From: DAOTWC01 sp048499435
GTDB lineage: Bacteria > Chloroflexota > Anaerolineae > Aggregatilineales > Phototrophicaceae
Direction of reading: 5' to 3'
DNA length: 64,000 nucleotides
Assembly: GCA_048499435.1 (NCBI GenBank)
Contig: JASNZW010000002.1
Location: 186,001 to 250,000, forward strand
Shown piece after piece: positions 17,578 to 26,170 of the stretch (its first letter is position 1; each line of letters starts with the position of its first letter). The position numbers were made by a program, and so were the translations under genes. The notes beneath the pieces are model-generated. The model worked only from the letters and a program-made list of their open reading frames with translations, was not told where the DNA came from and made no database searches.

Positions 17578-17793
17578 CGGGAAATCCTCTTATACAGCGT
17601 GAGCCTGGGCCGGGGAAAGTGCGCCCCTTTGCTCCATTCTATAGTCAACGGCGGACCCTAACAATAGAGGATTGCGGCGCGGGCGGGCGGCTGGCCGCAG
17701 TTCGATATTCACAGGTGCGCATTTTCAGCTAGTATTAGGCCGTGCCAGCCGCCCGGCAGCGCTGCCGCCGGGCGCGGGAAAGGACAGGTGTTA

Positions 17794-18531
17794 ATGCAGC
17801 CGTATACCCAGCCAGCCGCCGCCAGAACCGGCAGGCGCCGCCTCACCCTGAGCGTGATTATCCCCTGCTACAACGAAGTCAGCACGATCGCCGAGGTGCT
17901 CCAGCGCGTTGAGGATGTGGAGCTGGCGGACGAAATCATCATCGTGGACGACGGCTCGCAGGACGGCACGCGCGCGGTGCTGGAGGCTATCGAGGCGGAG
18001 GCGCGCCCCCATGTGCGCGTCCTCTACCACGCGCACAACCAGGGCAAAGGCGCGGCGCTGGTCACGGGGTTCGCCGCCGCCACCTGTGAGGCGCTGTTGA
18101 TTCAGGACGCCGACTTTGAGTATGACCCGCGCGACTACCCGGCGCTGCTCAGGCCGCTGGAAGAAGGTATCTCCAAAGTGGTTTACGGCTCGCGCTTTCT
18201 GGGCGGGCCGCGCAAGGCGATGAACTTCTGGAATATGGTCGCCAACAAGGCGCTCACGCTGGTGACCAATATCCTGTATAACGCGATCCTCAGCGACATG
18301 GAAACGTGTTATAAGGTGTTCCGGCGCGAGGTCGTGGAGGATATGCGCATCCGCGCGCGCAGCTTCGATTTCGAGCCGGAGTTCACGGCCAAAGTTCTTA
18401 AACAGGGCATCCGCATCTACGAAGTTCCCATTTCGTACAACGGGCGCGAGTGGACGGAAGGCAAGAAGATCAAGTGGACCGACGCGCCGATTGCCCTGTG
18501 GACGCTGATCAAATATCGCTTTGTAGACTGA
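17794..18531 (+). CDS. GT2 polyprenyl-phosphate sugar synthase-like glycosyltransferase
   Basis: 245 residues of the DPM1/polyprenyl-phosphate hexose synthase type. The nucleotide-binding part shows LSVIIPCYNEVSTI, IIIVDDGSQDGT and GKGAALVTGF; the metal-binding DXD appears as IQDADFEYDPRDYP; then YGSRFLGG and the acceptor region DMETCYKVFRRE. There is no C-terminal membrane anchor. Such enzymes make the polyprenyl-linked sugar donors used by GT-C enzymes, which fits the divergent GT-C operon next door. AGGA nine bases upstream supports ATG 17794 over a GTG two codons earlier. Confidence 0.93.
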   Translation: MQPYTQPAAARTGRRRLTLSVIIPCYNEVSTIAEVLQRVEDVELADEIIIVDDGSQDGTRAVLEAIEAEARPHVRVLYHAHNQGKGAALVTGFAAATCEALLIQDADFEYDPRDYPALLRPLEEGISKVVYGSRFLGGPRKAMNFWNMVANKALTLVTNILYNAILSDMETCYKVFRREVVEDMRIRARSFDFEPEFTAKVLKQGIRIYEVPISYNGREWTEGKKIKWTDAPIALWTLIKYRFVD

Positions 18532-18544
18532 GCCAGCGGCGGCG

Positions 18545-19852
18545 CTAGAAGCGCGCTTTAACCTGCTCGTACAGCTCGCGGCTTTCGCGCGCGGGGCTGA
18601 TGCGCAGCGTTTCGTCCAGCAGGCGCTCCAGCGCGTGGTACTGCGCCAGCGCCGCGCCCGGCATATCCAGCTTCAGGTACAGCGCCATCACGTCGCGGTG
18701 GATGTCTTCGCGCGCGGGCGTCTCTTTGAGCGCGCGCACAAACGCGCCCAGCGCCTGCTGCGCGTCGCCGCGCCGCCGGTACAGCCGCCCCAGGTTGATC
18801 AGCGCCTGGGCGTAGCTGTGGCGAAGCTGCTCGCGGCGCTGGGTCGCCCAGGGCATGTTCACAGTTTCGGCGAACGGCGCGCGGTAAAGCGCCACCGCCT
18901 GCGCCAGCAGCGCCTCTTCCTGGTCGTCGTTGGCGGCGGTGAGGGCGCGGTCCAGGACGCTGGTGAACTCGCCCACGTCGTAGTGGCGGGTGATGCGCTT
19001 GCTGGGGGCGTAGAAGCCGCCGCTGTACTGTGTCAGCTCGCAGTTCTGGTCGTCGCCCACCCTGGCGCTGATGCGCTCGCTGATCTTGCGCTTGGTCACG
19101 TGGAACACGTTCGTCGCCTCTTTGACCGGTAGCTCTGGCCAGAAGGTTTCGAAGATCATGTCGCGCGTGACCAGCGGGTGATCAACCAGGTAGAAGAACA
19201 GGTTGTGCGGCAGCGCGCCATCCCAGTTCGTGATGTGGCGGCCGTTGACCAGCGCGTGGCCCCGCCCCAGGGCGTACACCTCAAGCTGGGGGCGCGGCTT
19301 CTGTTCAACCGTGTAGATCACGTCGTCCACGCGGTCCTCAGCCCCCAGAACCACCGCCTTGCCGGCGGCCGCGCAGTCGTACCAGGGCTGATAGCTCAGC
19401 GCGCGGCCGCAGCACACAAGCTGCGAGTCGGCGGCCAGCGCGTCCACCAGCGCGCGCGCGAAGCGCGCAAAGGTGGCGTCGTAAGCTGTGCGGTCAAGCT
19501 CATCCAGGCAGAGGACTGCCGGGCGCGCGCTGTGCGCGTTGAGGTCCGCTGCCAGCGCCGCGCCCAGGGCCGCCGGCGTGGCGGCGGGGTCTGCCAGCGC
19601 CTGGCGCAGGGCCGCGCCGAAACCGTCCGCCTGGCACGCCAGCTCAGCGGCCAGGTCGCCCAGCCACCCGGTCAGCGTCGCCTGATCTTCAGGAATGCGA
19701 TAATATAACAACCCGTCGCCAGCCTGGGCCAGCAGGTGCGCGAGGAACAGTTGGCGATACGGCGACCAGTAATACAGCAGAACAACCTGTTTGCCGGCGG
19801 TTTTGTGGCGGAAAGTGTCCAGCGAGACGGTGATGACAGCCGGTGCAGCCAT
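18545..19852 (-). CDS. BTAD-type transcriptional regulator with degenerate N-terminal ATPase-like domain
   Basis: 435 residues. The first 200 look like a reduced AAA/STAND domain: a core strand KQVVLLYYWSP without a Walker A lysine, then RPAVLCLDELDRTAYD, a Walker B-like strand. Residues 215-310 form an OmpR-type winged helix (FWPELPVKEATNVFHVTKRKI read as FWPELPV and NVFHVTKRKISERI) and residues 330-435 a BTAD helical repeat domain with TPR-like units (ALINLGRLYRRRGDAQQAL). BTAD regulators are common in Chloroflexota and Actinobacteria, often near secondary or cell-surface pathways. ATG 19852 has GGAG upstream. A strong promoter and a leader dyad lie upstream; it faces glycan genes on both sides. 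Confidence 0.82.
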   Translation of the reverse strand: MAAPAVITVSLDTFRHKTAGKQVVLLYYWSPYRQLFLAHLLAQAGDGLLYYRIPEDQATLTGWLGDLAAELACQADGFGAALRQALADPAATPAALGAALAADLNAHSARPAVLCLDELDRTAYDATFARFARALVDALAADSQLVCCGRALSYQPWYDCAAAGKAVVLGAEDRVDDVIYTVEQKPRPQLEVYALGRGHALVNGRHITNWDGALPHNLFFYLVDHPLVTRDMIFETFWPELPVKEATNVFHVTKRKISERISARVGDDQNCELTQYSGGFYAPSKRITRHYDVGEFTSVLDRALTAANDDQEEALLAQAVALYRAPFAETVNMPWATQRREQLRHSYAQALINLGRLYRRRGDAQQALGAFVRALKETPAREDIHRDVMALYLKLDMPGAALAQYHALERLLDETLRISPARESRELYEQVKARF

Positions 19853-19878
19853 GGTTCTCCAGCCTTTCAGCTCAGAGG

Positions 19879-19899
19879 GTTCGACAAAGGATGTCGAAC
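19879..19899. promoter_or_regulatory. Inverted repeat in the leader of the BTAD regulator
   Basis: GTTCGACA-AAGGA-TGTCGAAC is a perfect 8 bp dyad with a 5-base centre. It lies between the promoter (-10 at 19947-19952) and the ATG at 19852 of the minus-strand gene. It could be an autoregulatory operator or an RNA hairpin in the leader. Confidence 0.55.
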
Positions 19900-19946
19900 T
19901 TCGGTGCTGTCTAGTATGGTATCGGATAATAGACAATATATATGCT

Positions 19947-19976
19947 AATATATCATGATTGGCTCGTAAGAGTCAA
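19947..19976 (-). promoter_or_regulatory. Promoter of the BTAD regulator
   Basis: On the minus strand TTGACT (19976-19971) is followed by an 18-base spacer and TATATT (19952-19947), close to the sigma-70 consensus, in an AT-rich island within GC-rich DNA. The leader would be about 90 bases. Confidence 0.7.
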
Positions 19977-20032
19977 TGTAACCGTTGGCCGCGCCGCCGG
20001 TTGCTGGCCGGGGGGCTGCGAAATTGTCTTTG

Positions 20033-21322
20033 ATGGCGCCGCGCGTTCAGCATAGCGCCGCCGCCCTGCTGCGGCTGGAACCGGCGGCGCTGATCGCGGC
20101 GCTGCTGGCCTTCGCCTATGGGCCGCCGGTGCGCGACAATTGGCTGTGGCTGCTGCTGCTGTGGCCGGTGTTCGCCGGCGCGCGCTGGCTGGTGCACGGC
20201 CGCCTGCTGACGCGCACGCCGCTGCTGTGGCCCTGCGCCGCGCTGGTGCTGCTGGCGGCGCTCAACGTTTACCTCGCGCCGTACACGCGCGGCCTGGCGC
20301 TGCTGGCGCGCCCGCTGCTGGGCCTGTGGCTGTGCTGGACGCTGGTCGAGCGCGCGCGCGCCGCCGGCAGCCTGGACCGCCCGCTGTGGGCCGCCGCCGC
20401 GCTGGGCCTGCTGGCCGCCGCGCTGGCCCTGGGCGCGACGCAGTGGAGCGTCAGCAAGTCCGGCCAGCTGTGGGGCGTCATCGCGGCGCTGCCGACGATT
20501 CGCAACTTCCCGGCTTTTGAAACCGGCTTCAACCCCAACGAGATCGCCGGGGCGCTGGCGTGGCTGGCGCCGCTGCTGCTGGGCATCGCCGCCGGGCCGC
20601 CGCGCGGCCCTGGGCTGCGAACGGCGGCGGGCGCGGCGGGCGCGCTGCTGCTGCTGGCGCTGTTCCTGGGGCAGAGCCGGGCGGCGCTGCTGGGCGTGCT
20701 GGCGGCGCTGGCGGCGGCGGCGCTGCTGATCCCGGCGGGCCGGCGGCGCTGGTGGGCGCTGGCGGGCGTGGCGGCGCTGGCGGCGCTGCAGGCCGCGATC
20801 ATGGCCAGCGCCTTTCAGCCCGCCAGCCGCGAAAACACCGCCGCGCGCGACGAGATCAGCGTTGGGTCGCGCGTGGACCTGGTGAGCAACAGCCTGCTGA
20901 TTATCCGCGATTACCCCTTAACCGGCGTGGGCCTGAATATGTACCGCGACAGCCGCGTGCGCCAGGCCTATCCCACGCCCGCGCTCAACAACCGCCCGCC
21001 GCACACGCACAACGAGCTGCTGCAGGCCGGGACCGATATGGGCCTGCCGGGCCTGGCGGTGTTCGCCTGGCTGTACGCGGCGGCGGCCTGGATGCTCTGC
21101 GCCGCCTGGCGGCGCGGCGACGCCGCCGCGCGGGCCGCCAGCGCCGCGCTGGCCGCCGGGCTGCTGGCCCATCTGATCTACGGCCTGGCGGACGCGATCG
21201 CGCTGTGGGACCGGCTGGCTTTCATCTTCTGGCTGCTGCTGGGGCTGGCGGGGGCGCAGTACGCGCTGGTGGCGCGCGGCCCTCAGAACGGCAGCGCGTC
21301 GCCCAGCGCGCGCTCAAGATAG
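20033..21322 (+). CDS. O-antigen ligase/polymerase (Wzy_C) family membrane protein
   Basis: 429 residues with about ten to eleven membrane helices and one large loop before the last helices. Conserved Wzy_C features are seen: FNPNEIAGALAWL, GQSRAALLGVLAALAA, and the periplasmic loop IRDYPLTGVGLNMY followed by HTHNELLQAGTDMGLPGL. Family members join glycan to lipid or protein, or polymerise repeat units, at the outer membrane face. ATG 20033 is chosen; an upstream TTG at 19985 would overlap the divergent promoter region, and neither has a strong ribosome site. Its 3' end overlaps the convergent methyltransferase by 40 bases. Confidence 0.88.
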   Translation: MAPRVQHSAAALLRLEPAALIAALLAFAYGPPVRDNWLWLLLLWPVFAGARWLVHGRLLTRTPLLWPCAALVLLAALNVYLAPYTRGLALLARPLLGLWLCWTLVERARAAGSLDRPLWAAAALGLLAAALALGATQWSVSKSGQLWGVIAALPTIRNFPAFETGFNPNEIAGALAWLAPLLLGIAAGPPRGPGLRTAAGAAGALLLLALFLGQSRAALLGVLAALAAAALLIPAGRRRWWALAGVAALAALQAAIMASAFQPASRENTAARDEISVGSRVDLVSNSLLIIRDYPLTGVGLNMYRDSRVRQAYPTPALNNRPPHTHNELLQAGTDMGLPGLAVFAWLYAAAAWMLCAAWRRGDAAARAASAALAAGLLAHLIYGLADAIALWDRLAFIFWLLLGLAGAQYALVARGPQNGSASPSARSR

Positions 21323-22473
21323 GGCGTGACGCCCCAGAACTCCACCAGGTCAACGTACTCACGGGCGGCGGCCGGGTCGCGGGGCGCGCCGCCGCTGACC
21401 GCGCGCAGCATGACATTGCGCGGTGTGTGCTCCGGCGCGACGAACTCAACCACATCCACTTTGTAACCGGCGGCGCGCAGCACCAGTGCGCGCAGCGTGT
21501 CGGTCAGCACGTCGCCCAGGCGCTCGTGAAACAGGCCGTGGCGCAGCACCGGCCCGAACGGCGCGGGCGCGGGCCGCAGCGCGAGCTGCGCCTGCAGGTT
21601 GTGGTGGCAGCAGGGCGCGCACACGATCAGGCGGCTGCCGGCGCGGATGCCCTGCGCGATGGCGTCATCGGTGGCGGTGTCGCAGGCGTGCAGGGCGATC
21701 ACCACATCCGGCGCGGCGGGCGGCACATAGTCAGCGATCGCCATTTCGACAAAGCGCATGTCCCCCCACCCCAGTTCGGCGGCGGTCTGCTGGTGGCGGG
21801 CGATGAGATCGGCTTTGAGGTCAACGCCGGTCATGCGCGCCGGCACGCCCAGCGTCGCGTTCATGTAGTGATACAGGGCAAACGTGAGCGCCGCGCTGCC
21901 GCAGCCGAAATCCACCAGCTCGACCGGGCTGTGATCCCAGCCGGTCAGCGCGCCGCTTTCGGTCAGCAGGCGCAGAAATTCGTTGATCTGCGCGAACTTG
22001 GCGCGCTGGGCCGCCTTCACGCGCCCGTCCGCCGCCATCACGCCCAGCGCCTGCAGATAGGGCAGCGGCACGCCCTCCGCCAGGATGCGCCGCTTGGCGC
22101 GGTCGTGCGCCAGGTCGGGCGCGGCGGGCGCGGCGGCGGGCCGCACGCTGATTACGGGCCGCCCCTTCTTCGACAGGTTGACCTGAATTTCCTGCTCGGT
22201 GGTGACCACGTGAAAATTGCGGAACGGCAGCGCCAGCGCGGCCTGCGCCTGGGCGGCGGCGTCAGCGCCGGTGTGGTTGCGCGTGATGTGGCGCTGCGCG
22301 TCATAGTATGAGAACTGCAGGTGCTGCCGCCCCCGGATGGTGACGGGGCGCACCGTCACGCGCTCCCACTCAGACGCCGCGCCGCGCTGCCGCCCGCTGA
22401 ACGCCGCGCGCACGAACGTTTCGGGGTCCAGCAGGGCCTGCGCCAGCAGGGTGCGAAAGTCAGCGTCAGCCAT
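21283..22473 (-). CDS. SAM-dependent methyltransferase (Methyltransf_32-like)
   Basis: 396 residues. The N-terminal 170 residues are of unknown fold; the C-terminal half is a Rossmann methyltransferase: VELVDFGCGSAALTFAL (motif I), TGVDLKADL, and then the unusual ALHACDTATDDAI and CAPCCHHNLQ. The HACD and CCHHN pattern is that of the Methyltransf_32 group (relatives of GSTCD and METTL25), which includes RNA-directed enzymes. It overlaps the SpoU-type RNA methyltransferase gene by 8 bases and is translated just after it, supporting a role in RNA modification. Substrate is unproven. Confidence 0.82.
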   Translation of the reverse strand: MADADFRTLLAQALLDPETFVRAAFSGRQRGAASEWERVTVRPVTIRGRQHLQFSYYDAQRHITRNHTGADAAAQAQAALALPFRNFHVVTTEQEIQVNLSKKGRPVISVRPAAAPAAPDLAHDRAKRRILAEGVPLPYLQALGVMAADGRVKAAQRAKFAQINEFLRLLTESGALTGWDHSPVELVDFGCGSAALTFALYHYMNATLGVPARMTGVDLKADLIARHQQTAAELGWGDMRFVEMAIADYVPPAAPDVVIALHACDTATDDAIAQGIRAGSRLIVCAPCCHHNLQAQLALRPAPAPFGPVLRHGLFHERLGDVLTDTLRALVLRAAGYKVDVVEFVAPEHTPRNVMLRAVSGGAPRDPAAAREYVDLVEFWGVTPYLERALGDALPF

Positions 22474-23296
22474 CGGCCAGCGCGCCCCGGTGGTTGTGCT
22501 GCAGCCAGGTGTACATCAGCACGCCGCCCGCCACCGCCACGTTCAGCGACTCCGCCCGCCCGACGATGGGCAGCGCGGCCCACTCGTCCACGCCGGCGGC
22601 CAGGTCGGCGCTGAGGCCGCGCGCCTCGTTGCCCAGCAGCAGGGCCGCGCCGCCGCGCCACTCACAGCGCGTCCACACCGCGCCGCGCTGGGCGTCCGCG
22701 CCGATCACGCGCAGGTTGTGGGCGCGCAGCCAGGCAAGCAGGCCGGGCACGTCGCTGGCCGCGATCACCGGCAGGTTAAACAGCGACCCCATGCTGGCGC
22801 GGACGGTGCGCGGGTCGAACGGGTCCGCCGCTGGCGTCACCACGATCACCGCCGCCGCGCCCGCCGCGTCAGCGGTGCGCAGCAGCGTGCCCAGGTTGCC
22901 AGGGTCCTGCAGCCGGTCGAGCACGACGAGCAGCTCGCGGCCTGTCAGCGCGAGCGCGTCCAGCGGCGCGCTGTAGAGCGCGAAAACGGCGACCAGCCCC
23001 TGCGGCGTGTCGCGGTCAGACAGGGCGTGCAGCACGTTGACCGACACCGGCTGCAGCGCGGCCCCGATGGCGTGAAAGCGCTCCATCAGCGCGGGCGCTT
23101 CCGGGCCGGTGAACAGCGCGCGGCAGAAAAAGACCTCCAGCGGGCGCAGGCCGGCGTCCAGCGCCATGTGAATCAACTGCAAGCCCTCCACCAGGAAGCG
23201 GCCCTGCTGCTGCCGATGCTTGCGCTGATCCAGTTTGCGCGCCTCAACAACGCGCGCGTTGCCGGTGCTGGTGATGATCGGGCGGTCAGGTGGCAT
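22466..23296 (-). CDS. SpoU/TrmH-family 2'-O-ribose RNA methyltransferase
   Basis: 276 residues. An N-terminal substrate-binding domain (RFLVEGLQLIHMALDAG) precedes the SPOUT domain with motif 1 LDRLQDPGNLGTLLRTADA, motif 2 LLLGNEARGLS and motif 3 LPIVGRAESLNVAVAGGVLMY (quoted as AESLNVAVAGGVLMY). Members methylate ribose 2'-OH in 23S rRNA or tRNA; this resembles RlmB/TsnR-like enzymes, but position specificity cannot be assigned. I chose ATG 23296 (MPPDRPIITS), preceded by GAGGGGG; the longer frame has a Cys-rich start without family similarity. It is co-translated with the following methyltransferase gene. Confidence 0.9.
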   Translation of the reverse strand: MPPDRPIITSTGNARVVEARKLDQRKHRQQQGRFLVEGLQLIHMALDAGLRPLEVFFCRALFTGPEAPALMERFHAIGAALQPVSVNVLHALSDRDTPQGLVAVFALYSAPLDALALTGRELLVVLDRLQDPGNLGTLLRTADAAGAAAVIVVTPAADPFDPRTVRASMGSLFNLPVIAASDVPGLLAWLRAHNLRVIGADAQRGAVWTRCEWRGGAALLLGNEARGLSADLAAGVDEWAALPIVGRAESLNVAVAGGVLMYTWLQHNHRGALADG

Positions 23297-23428
23297 AGGC
23301 CCCCTCGCAGCGCATGAGTGGTATAACATCAATGATATATCACACGGCGGCTGGCAACCAGTGAAGCAGCGCGCTGGCGGCCAACCGGCGCTTGTCGCGG
23401 CTTGCATCCGGGGTTAAACTTTTTGTTG

Positions 23429-24871
23429 ATGATCACCGAGACGCTCAAAGGGCTGTACCTGTTGACGGCGCTGCTGCTGGCGGTCTACGCCAGCGGCGCG
23501 CTGCTGCTGCTGCTGAACTACTGGCGCCACCGCCACGAACACCCTGAGCCGCCCCCGGTGCGCGACTGGCCAGCGGTCGTCGTCCAGCTTCCCATCTACA
23601 ACGAGCGTTATGTCGTCACGCGCCTGCTGGACGCCGCCGCCCGGCTGGACTATCCGCCCGACCGGCTGTACATTCAACTGCTCGACGACTCGACCGACGA
23701 CACCAGCGCCATCGCCGCCGCGCACATCGCCGCGCTGCGCCAGGCCGCCGGGCCGCGCATTGACCACATCCGCCGCCCGCACCGCATCGGCTACAAAGCG
23801 GGCGCGCTGGCGCACGGCCTGGCCTTAACCACCTGCGAGCTGGCTGCTGTCTTTGACGCTGACTTCATCCCCCCGCCCGATTTCCTGCGGCGCACCGTGC
23901 CCTATTTCAGCGGCAACCCGCGCCTGGGCATGGTGCAGACGCGCTGGGGCCACCTCAACCCCGGCGATAACGCGCTCACGCGCGGGCAGGCGCTGGCGCT
24001 GGATGGCCATTTCGTGGTCGAGCAGACCGCGCGCAGCCGCGCCGGCTGGCTTATCAACTTTAACGGGTCCGCCGGCATCTGGCGCACGGACTGCATTCGC
24101 GACGCCGGCGGCTGGCGCGACACCACGCTCACCGAGGATCTCGACCTGAGCTACCGGGCGCAGCTCAAGGGCTGGCGCTTCCTGTACCTGCCGGACATCG
24201 TTGTCCCGGCGGAGCTGCCGCCGCAGATGATGGCCTACAAGCAGCAGCAGGCGCGCTGGGCCAGGGGCAGCACGAGCGCGCTGCTGCTCATGGTTGGCCC
24301 GCTGTGGCGGGCGCCGCTTTCAGCGGGGCAGCGCATCATGGCCACGCTGCACCTGTGCCAGTACCTGCCGCACCCGCTGATGCTCATCATGCTGCTGCTC
24401 ACGCCGGCGCTGATCGCCCTGCAGGGCCTGCACGGCATCCCGCTGGGGCCGCTGGGCGTGCTGGGGCTGGCCCCGCCGCTGATCTACGCCGCCAGCCAGC
24501 ACGCGCTGTACCCCGACTGGCGGCGGCGGATGCTGGCCTTCCCGCTGCTGCTGGTGCTGGGAACCGGCATCGCCTGGAACAACACCTGCGCGGTGGCCGG
24601 CGCGCTGCTGCCGCACGCGCGCCCCGCTGAGTTCCGCCGCACGCCCAAGTTCGCCGCCCGCTGGACGAGCAGCGCCTACGCGCTGCGGCCTGACGTTTCC
24701 ACGATTATTGAGGCGCTGCTGGCGCTGTACGCGCTGTTGGGCGCGCTGCTGGCCTTGCAGCGGCAGCCGCCGCTGGCCCCCTGGCTGGCGCTGTACGCCT
24801 ACGCCTTCGGCATGATCGTTGCGCTGAGTTTGCGCGATCAGTGGCTCATTTACCGCAGCGCGGCGCGCTAA
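23429..24871 (+). CDS. Processive GT2 glycosyltransferase, CslA/mannan synthase-like
   Basis: 480 residues, with one N-terminal and about four C-terminal membrane helices around a cytoplasmic GT2 domain. The full D,D,D,QxxRW set of processive family 2 synthases is present: VVVQLPIYNE, LLDDSTDDT, FDADFIPP, LTEDLDLSYRAQLKGW and QQQARWARGS. It is of the size and layout of bacterial CslA-like beta-mannan/glucan synthases, but donor sugar is unknown. ATG 23429 is used; an upstream TTG at 23402 would overlap the divergent gene. As a single-gene unit it may make a free polysaccharide or glycolipid. No c-di-GMP-binding PilZ domain is fused. Confidence 0.9.
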   Translation: MITETLKGLYLLTALLLAVYASGALLLLLNYWRHRHEHPEPPPVRDWPAVVVQLPIYNERYVVTRLLDAAARLDYPPDRLYIQLLDDSTDDTSAIAAAHIAALRQAAGPRIDHIRRPHRIGYKAGALAHGLALTTCELAAVFDADFIPPPDFLRRTVPYFSGNPRLGMVQTRWGHLNPGDNALTRGQALALDGHFVVEQTARSRAGWLINFNGSAGIWRTDCIRDAGGWRDTTLTEDLDLSYRAQLKGWRFLYLPDIVVPAELPPQMMAYKQQQARWARGSTSALLLMVGPLWRAPLSAGQRIMATLHLCQYLPHPLMLIMLLLTPALIALQGLHGIPLGPLGVLGLAPPLIYAASQHALYPDWRRRMLAFPLLLVLGTGIAWNNTCAVAGALLPHARPAEFRRTPKFAARWTSSAYALRPDVSTIIEALLALYALLGALLALQRQPPLAPWLALYAYAFGMIVALSLRDQWLIYRSAAR

Positions 24872-24928
24872 ACCCGTCTGCCTGCTGCGGTAGTGGATTT
24901 CCTGGCCGAGTGGGGAAGTTGCACGCTG

Positions 24929-24954
24929 AGCGCCGCCCCGGCCAGGGCGGCGCT
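24929..24954. terminator. GC-rich hairpin between convergent genes
   Basis: AGCGCCGCCC (24929-24938) and GGGCGGCGCT (24945-24954) form a perfect 10 bp stem with a 6-base loop between the GT2 stop and the small zinc-ribbon gene. No T-tract follows on either strand, so termination is possible but not certain. Confidence 0.45.
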
Positions 24955-24977
24955 GCGCTGCAGCCGGCTGGCTGCGG

Positions 24978-25151
24978 TTAGCGGTGGCCTACCAGCACTT
25001 TGACCGCCACTGTGCTGCCAGCGTCGCGCGCCGATACCGGTTTCACCTGCGGGTCGCGATCCCGCGCGAGGCAGCGACCGCAGATATAACCATCATTCAG
25101 ACGAGTCCAGGCGGCGTGAGTGCGATGACAGCGTTTGCAGTAGGCATTCAT
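24978..25151 (-). CDS. Small zinc-ribbon protein, unknown
   Basis: 57 residues from ATG 25151 (MNAYCKRCHRTHAAW). Two CxxC pairs, YCKRC and YICGRCL, 19 residues apart, could bind one zinc ion as a ribbon. The C-terminal 25 residues are basic and carry no other motif. A GAGA stretch lies about ten bases before the ATG; an upstream in-frame ATG at 25238 adds residues that do not look structured. Small ribbons of this kind occur as regulators, ribosome-associated or anti-sigma-like proteins; no function can be assigned. It is isolated between two hairpin or AT-rich intergenic stretches. Confidence 0.5.
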   Translation of the reverse strand: MNAYCKRCHRTHAAWTRLNDGYICGRCLARDRDPQVKPVSARDAGSTVAVKVLVGHR

Positions 25152-25402
25152 GTATTTTATCTCGGCTGTTGTCTGCATTGAACACAATTGTAAAACCGCA
25201 GCCGCCCGCCATCCCGTTATAATTTGTGAATTATCCATGATGCGCCGCGGCGCTCATCACGGCTGCTGCGGGCGGGCTGTAATCGTTATCATCAATTATA
25301 ACACCTTGCAGATGCCAAAAGTAACGCGCCCGCGCCGTAGTGTTTCGCTTAAGTAAATTAATCACAAGTTGCGGTCTTAACGCTTCGCGGCGCGGCTCTT
25401 TG

Positions 25403-26074
25403 TCAGCGCACGGCATCCGCCGGGGCCGCCGCCGCGCGCGCAGCCGCGGCCATGCGCACCGCTGTCCCGGCCAGCAGCGCCTCCAGAAACAACTGCCAGC
25501 GGCGGTTATAGACGTTGTCCTCGACATAATAGGTGGCGGCATTGGTCCACACCGCCAGCCCGGCTTTGCCGTAGGCGTGGCCCACCACCTGCACCGCCCA
25601 GATTTCATCGCGGTGGATGTAGGAATGCACCGCGCTGCCGATAACGACGGTGCTGTCCAGCCAGTTCATGTAAAGCTCGGCGAAGCTGGGGGCGGCCTGG
25701 CCGGCGGCGTAAGCGCGAATGAGAGCGTGCAGGTAGCGCTGCAGCACCTCTGTGAAGGTGCTGACGGCGAAGGCGATTTCGCCGGCGCTCACGGGCAGCA
25801 GCGGCGCGGCGGCGTAGAGCTTGTTTTGCAGCAGCGTGATCAGCGGCGGCAGCGCCAGCGGCCAGCCCCGCAGCGGCAGCTCTACCGGCATGGCGTCCAG
25901 GACGGCCTGCTGCGTCTCCGCCAGCTCCGCCTCTGCCTCTCTGGTCCAGTCTGAGGGCGCGGGGCTGGCTGGCTCGAAGCGCCGCACGCCAAACGTCGGC
26001 GGCAGATTATGGGCGGCGCGGAAAACAGTGACGGGCGTGAACTCACGCCGTTCGCGGTCAATGAGCAGTTGCAT
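25403..26074 (-). CDS. Hypothetical alpha-helical protein
   Basis: 223 residues without recognisable family motifs or signal peptide. The middle (about 75-190) contains WLDSTVVIGSAVHSYIHRDEI, quoted here as SAVHSYIH, and YYVEDNVYNRRWQLF, with many aromatic residues, suggesting a compact helical fold. The C-terminus is Ala/Arg-rich. The coding bias matches the neighbours, and no antisense gene competes, so it is probably real. The 250 bases between it and the zinc-ribbon gene are AT-rich on average and likely contain the promoter of the latter. Function unknown. Confidence 0.65.
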   Translation of the reverse strand: MQLLIDRERREFTPVTVFRAAHNLPPTFGVRRFEPASPAPSDWTREAEAELAETQQAVLDAMPVELPLRGWPLALPPLITLLQNKLYAAAPLLPVSAGEIAFAVSTFTEVLQRYLHALIRAYAAGQAAPSFAELYMNWLDSTVVIGSAVHSYIHRDEIWAVQVVGHAYGKAGLAVWTNAATYYVEDNVYNRRWQLFLEALLAGTAVRMAAAARAAAAPADAVR

Positions 26075-26170
26075 GATGATCGGCGGTCCCCACAGCTATC
26101 CTGAAAACGCTCAACAAACTCTATTATAACCGTTTTTTAACGTTAAACCCTTGTGATCGAACACGCAAGC

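Noticed and set aside
19879..19899. Second LexA box
   Set aside because: The dyad GTTCGACA-N5-TGTCGAAC has the halves in reversed order and wrong spacing compared with GAAC-N4-GTTC.
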